Shown one piece after another: positions 4,095 through 5,942 of a stretch of 5,942 nucleotides of DNA. The notes beneath the pieces are model-generated. The model worked only from the letters and a program-made list of their open reading frames with translations, was not told the DNA's origin and did not search any database. The translations under genes and the position numbers were made by a program. The stretch lies in NCBI GenBank assembly GCA_903893935.1, contig CAITOD010000672.1, positions 1 through 5,942 on the forward strand, given 5' to 3'. Source of the DNA: an uncultured Sphingomonadales bacterium. Lineage in GTDB: Bacteria > Pseudomonadota > Alphaproteobacteria > Sphingomonadales > Sphingomonadaceae. The stretch's first letter is position 1, and every line of letters starts with the position of its first letter.

Positions 4095-5942
4095 ATGGCG
4101 CTGCCGCTGCCGACCGTATCGGTCATCGTAAATACTTACAACCGCGCTGCCTGGCTCGATGACGCGCTCCGCGGGCTGACGGGGCTTGATTACCCCGATG
4201 TGGAAGTGATCGTGGTCAATGGCCCTTCGACCGATCACAGCGCAGAGGTGATCGCGCGCTGGGCGCCGGCGATCAAGGCGCTCGATTGCGACGAAGCGAA
4301 CCTCGCCAGATCGCGCAATATCGGCATTGCTGCGGCGGCGGGCGAAGTGATTGCCTTCATCGATGACGACGCTGTGCCGCATCCGCAATGGTTGCGGCGG
4401 CTGGCGGCGCACTATCACGACCCGGTGGTGGGCGCTGCGGGCGGCTATACCATCGACAACACCGGCACACACTGGCAAGTGCGCAAAGTCGTGTGCGACC
4501 GCTATGGTACCGCGCATCCGGTGACCGACTGGTTCGACGAACGCCCGCTCAACCGTCCCGGCAGCCCCTTTTATCCGAGCCTGCTCGGCACCAATGCCTC
4601 GTTTCGCGCTGCGGCCTTGCGCGCGATCGGCGGGTTCGACCATGCCTTTGCCTATCTGCTCGATGAAACCGATGTGTGCCTGCGGCTGGTCGATGCGGGC
4701 TGGCACGTGCGCTATGAGCCGCAAGCGCTGGTATGGCACCAGTTCGCGCCCAGCCATATCCGCTCGGGCGAATGCGTTGCGCGCACGCTCTATCCCTCGG
4801 CGCGCTCAACCGGCTATTTCGCCACGCGCCACGGTGCCGCCAACAACATGGTGCGCGCAGGCGAAGCAATCGATCACTACCGCGCGACGGTGCTGGCCTG
4901 CAACGCCGGGCTCGAAGCCGCCGGCACGATCGATGCGCTGCACCGCCACGCGCTCGATCAGGACTTGTTGCAAGGCCTGCGCGACGGGCAGCGCCGCGCG
5001 ATGGGCAGCGGCGACAAACCCGGCGGCGATTTGCCGATGGTGGCTGCGGCACCACCGCCCTTCCTGCCATTCCGAAATCGCACCGGGCATCGCATTGCGC
5101 TGGTGAGCCAGGGCTGGCCCCCCGCCAATGACAGCGGCATCGCGCGCTGGACGCAGCTGCTCGCGCAATCGCTGTGCGCGCGCGGGCACCATGTCCACGT
5201 GCTCACCCGCGCCGATCCGGGTGCAGACGAAACGATCGTCTTCAGCGAGGGCCTGTGGCTCCATCGCTTGTGCCCCGCAGAGGCGGGCGCCGGTACGGGT
5301 GCGCTGGTCGAACGCCATGGCCTGCCCTGGCCGCAAGCCGCCTGGGCCGAGCGGGTGTGTAACGAGGCGCAGTTCCTCAAGTCGTTCGGGCTCGATCTGG
5401 TGTCGTTTCCGATCTGGGACCTGGAAGCGCTGCCGTTGCTCGACGATCCCGATCTGGTGACCGTTGTCAGCCTGCACACGACTTATGCCATGGCGCGCCC
5501 GTTCAAGCCCGAATGGATCGAACGCCCCCTGCTCGCCGCGCGCGCAATCGCGCCGATCATCGCCGCCGAAACCGCGCTGCTGGCGCGCGCGCCGCACCTG
5601 CTCGCCAACAGCGAGGCGATTGTCGCCGCGATTGCGCAGCACCACGGGGTCGATGTGCGCAGCCGCGCCCGCGTGATCGCGCACGGCACCCCCGACCCGC
5701 TGCTCACGCGCGAGGCCACGGCAAAGGCGCGCGATGCTGAACGCGCCAGCCACGCCCCGCTGCGCGTGCTCTTTGCAGGCCGCTTCGAACCGCGCAAAGG
5801 CTTCGACATCGCCGTGCAAGTGGCGCGCGCGGTGATCGACATGCCCAATGTCGAACTGACCCTGCTCGGCGGCACGCTCGATGCGCAAACACGCGCCGAA
5901 GTGGTCCGGCTCGGCGCCGAAGCAATCCTCACCCACCCGCGC
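4095..5942 (+). CDS. Two-domain glycosyltransferase, GT2 fused to GT4 (3'-truncated by the window edge)
   Basis: The frame starting at ATG 4095 stays open for 616 codons to the last base of the window and encodes two glycosyltransferases in one chain. Residues about 7-245 form a GT2 (GT-A fold) module: VSVIVNTYNR (8-17), IDDDA (D90-D92, metal/nucleotide-binding DXD-type), GTNASFR (165-171), GGFDHAF, and LDETDVCLRL (E191, D193, catalytic-base region). Residues 246-333 are a linker, part helical, then Pro-rich (320-325). Residues 334 onward start a GT4 (GT-B) module: IALVSQGWPPANDSGIARW, SLHTTY (H461), NSEAIV (from N505), IAHGTPDP (H530), and FAGRFEPRKGFD, with R563 and K568 in the donor-diphosphate position. 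The EX7E motif would lie just past the edge, with roughly 100 residues missing. No membrane segment is seen, so it probably acts at the inner face of the inner membrane, adding two sugars in succession. The gene begins one base after the TPR-like gene. Donors are unknown. Confidence 0.92.
   Translation, partial: MALPLPTVSVIVNTYNRAAWLDDALRGLTGLDYPDVEVIVVNGPSTDHSAEVIARWAPAIKALDCDEANLARSRNIGIAAAAGEVIAFIDDDAVPHPQWLRRLAAHYHDPVVGAAGGYTIDNTGTHWQVRKVVCDRYGTAHPVTDWFDERPLNRPGSPFYPSLLGTNASFRAAALRAIGGFDHAFAYLLDETDVCLRLVDAGWHVRYEPQALVWHQFAPSHIRSGECVARTLYPSARSTGYFATRHGAANNMVRAGEAIDHYRATVLACNAGLEAAGTIDALHRHALDQDLLQGLRDGQRRAMGSGDKPGGDLPMVAAAPPPFLPFRNRTGHRIALVSQGWPPANDSGIARWTQLLAQSLCARGHHVHVLTRADPGADETIVFSEGLWLHRLCPAEAGAGTGALVERHGLPWPQAAWAERVCNEAQFLKSFGLDLVSFPIWDLEALPLLDDPDLVTVVSLHTTYAMARPFKPEWIERPLLAARAIAPIIAAETALLARAPHLLANSEAIVAAIAQHHGVDVRSRARVIAHGTPDPLLTREATAKARDAERASHAPLRVLFAGRFEPRKGFDIAVQVARAVIDMPNVELTLLGGTLDAQTRAEVVRLGAEAILTHPR

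Noticed and set aside
4806..5936. Minus strand 376-codon frame opposite the GT2-GT4 gene
   Set aside because: The + strand frame carries all the glycosyltransferase motifs; this is the complementary shadow. The same applies to the minus strand frames at 3383-4126 and 3912-4757.
1..5942. CRISPR array, insertion sequence, tRNA, or phage/defence genes
   Set aside because: No regularly spaced repeats, transposase motifs, terminal repeats or tRNA-like cloverleaf were seen; the content is all polysaccharide biosynthesis.

Overview
The window looks like part of a capsular or extracellular polysaccharide locus from a GC-rich Gram-negative bacterium. The codon use (strong G/C preference at third positions) and the mix of genes suggest an alphaproteobacterium, possibly a sphingomonad, but no rRNA or housekeeping gene is present to confirm this. 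No RNA gene, insertion sequence or CRISPR array is visible. Nearly all of the sequence is coding.

Layout. At the left edge is the C-terminal part of a TviB/WbpO-type UDP-N-acetylhexosamine dehydrogenase (+ strand, ends at 770). It runs tail-to-tail into a KpsS-type capsule beta-Kdo transferase (- strand, 2019 to 712), and the two reading frames share 59 bp. Upstream of kpsS on the same strand is a GT4-family glycosyltransferase (3285 to 2119). A 136-bp divergent intergenic region (3286-3421) follows and contains several inverted repeats, including two tandem 5-TT-5 dyads. To its right, on the + strand, are a small TPR-like protein of unknown function (3422-4093) and, one base later, a large two-domain glycosyltransferase with an N-terminal GT2 module and a C-terminal GT4 module. 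This last frame is open from 4095 to the right edge (616 codons without a stop), so its C-terminus is missing.

How the genes may work together (inference). The dehydrogenase would supply a UDP-hexosaminuronic acid. The GT4 enzyme and the GT2-GT4 fusion would build the repeat unit or a linker. KpsS would prime the poly-Kdo linker on the lysophospholipid anchor used by ABC-transporter-dependent (group 2-like) capsules. The TPR protein may act as a partner of the fused glycosyltransferase, given their coupled arrangement. No capsule exporter, KpsC or polymerase is visible, so the export route is deduced from KpsS alone.

Nothing here amounts to a clearly new biological system. The points most worth checking are the GT2-GT4 fusion with its TPR partner, the tandem dyads between the divergent units, and the 3' overlap that supplies the end of a KpsS C-terminal extension.
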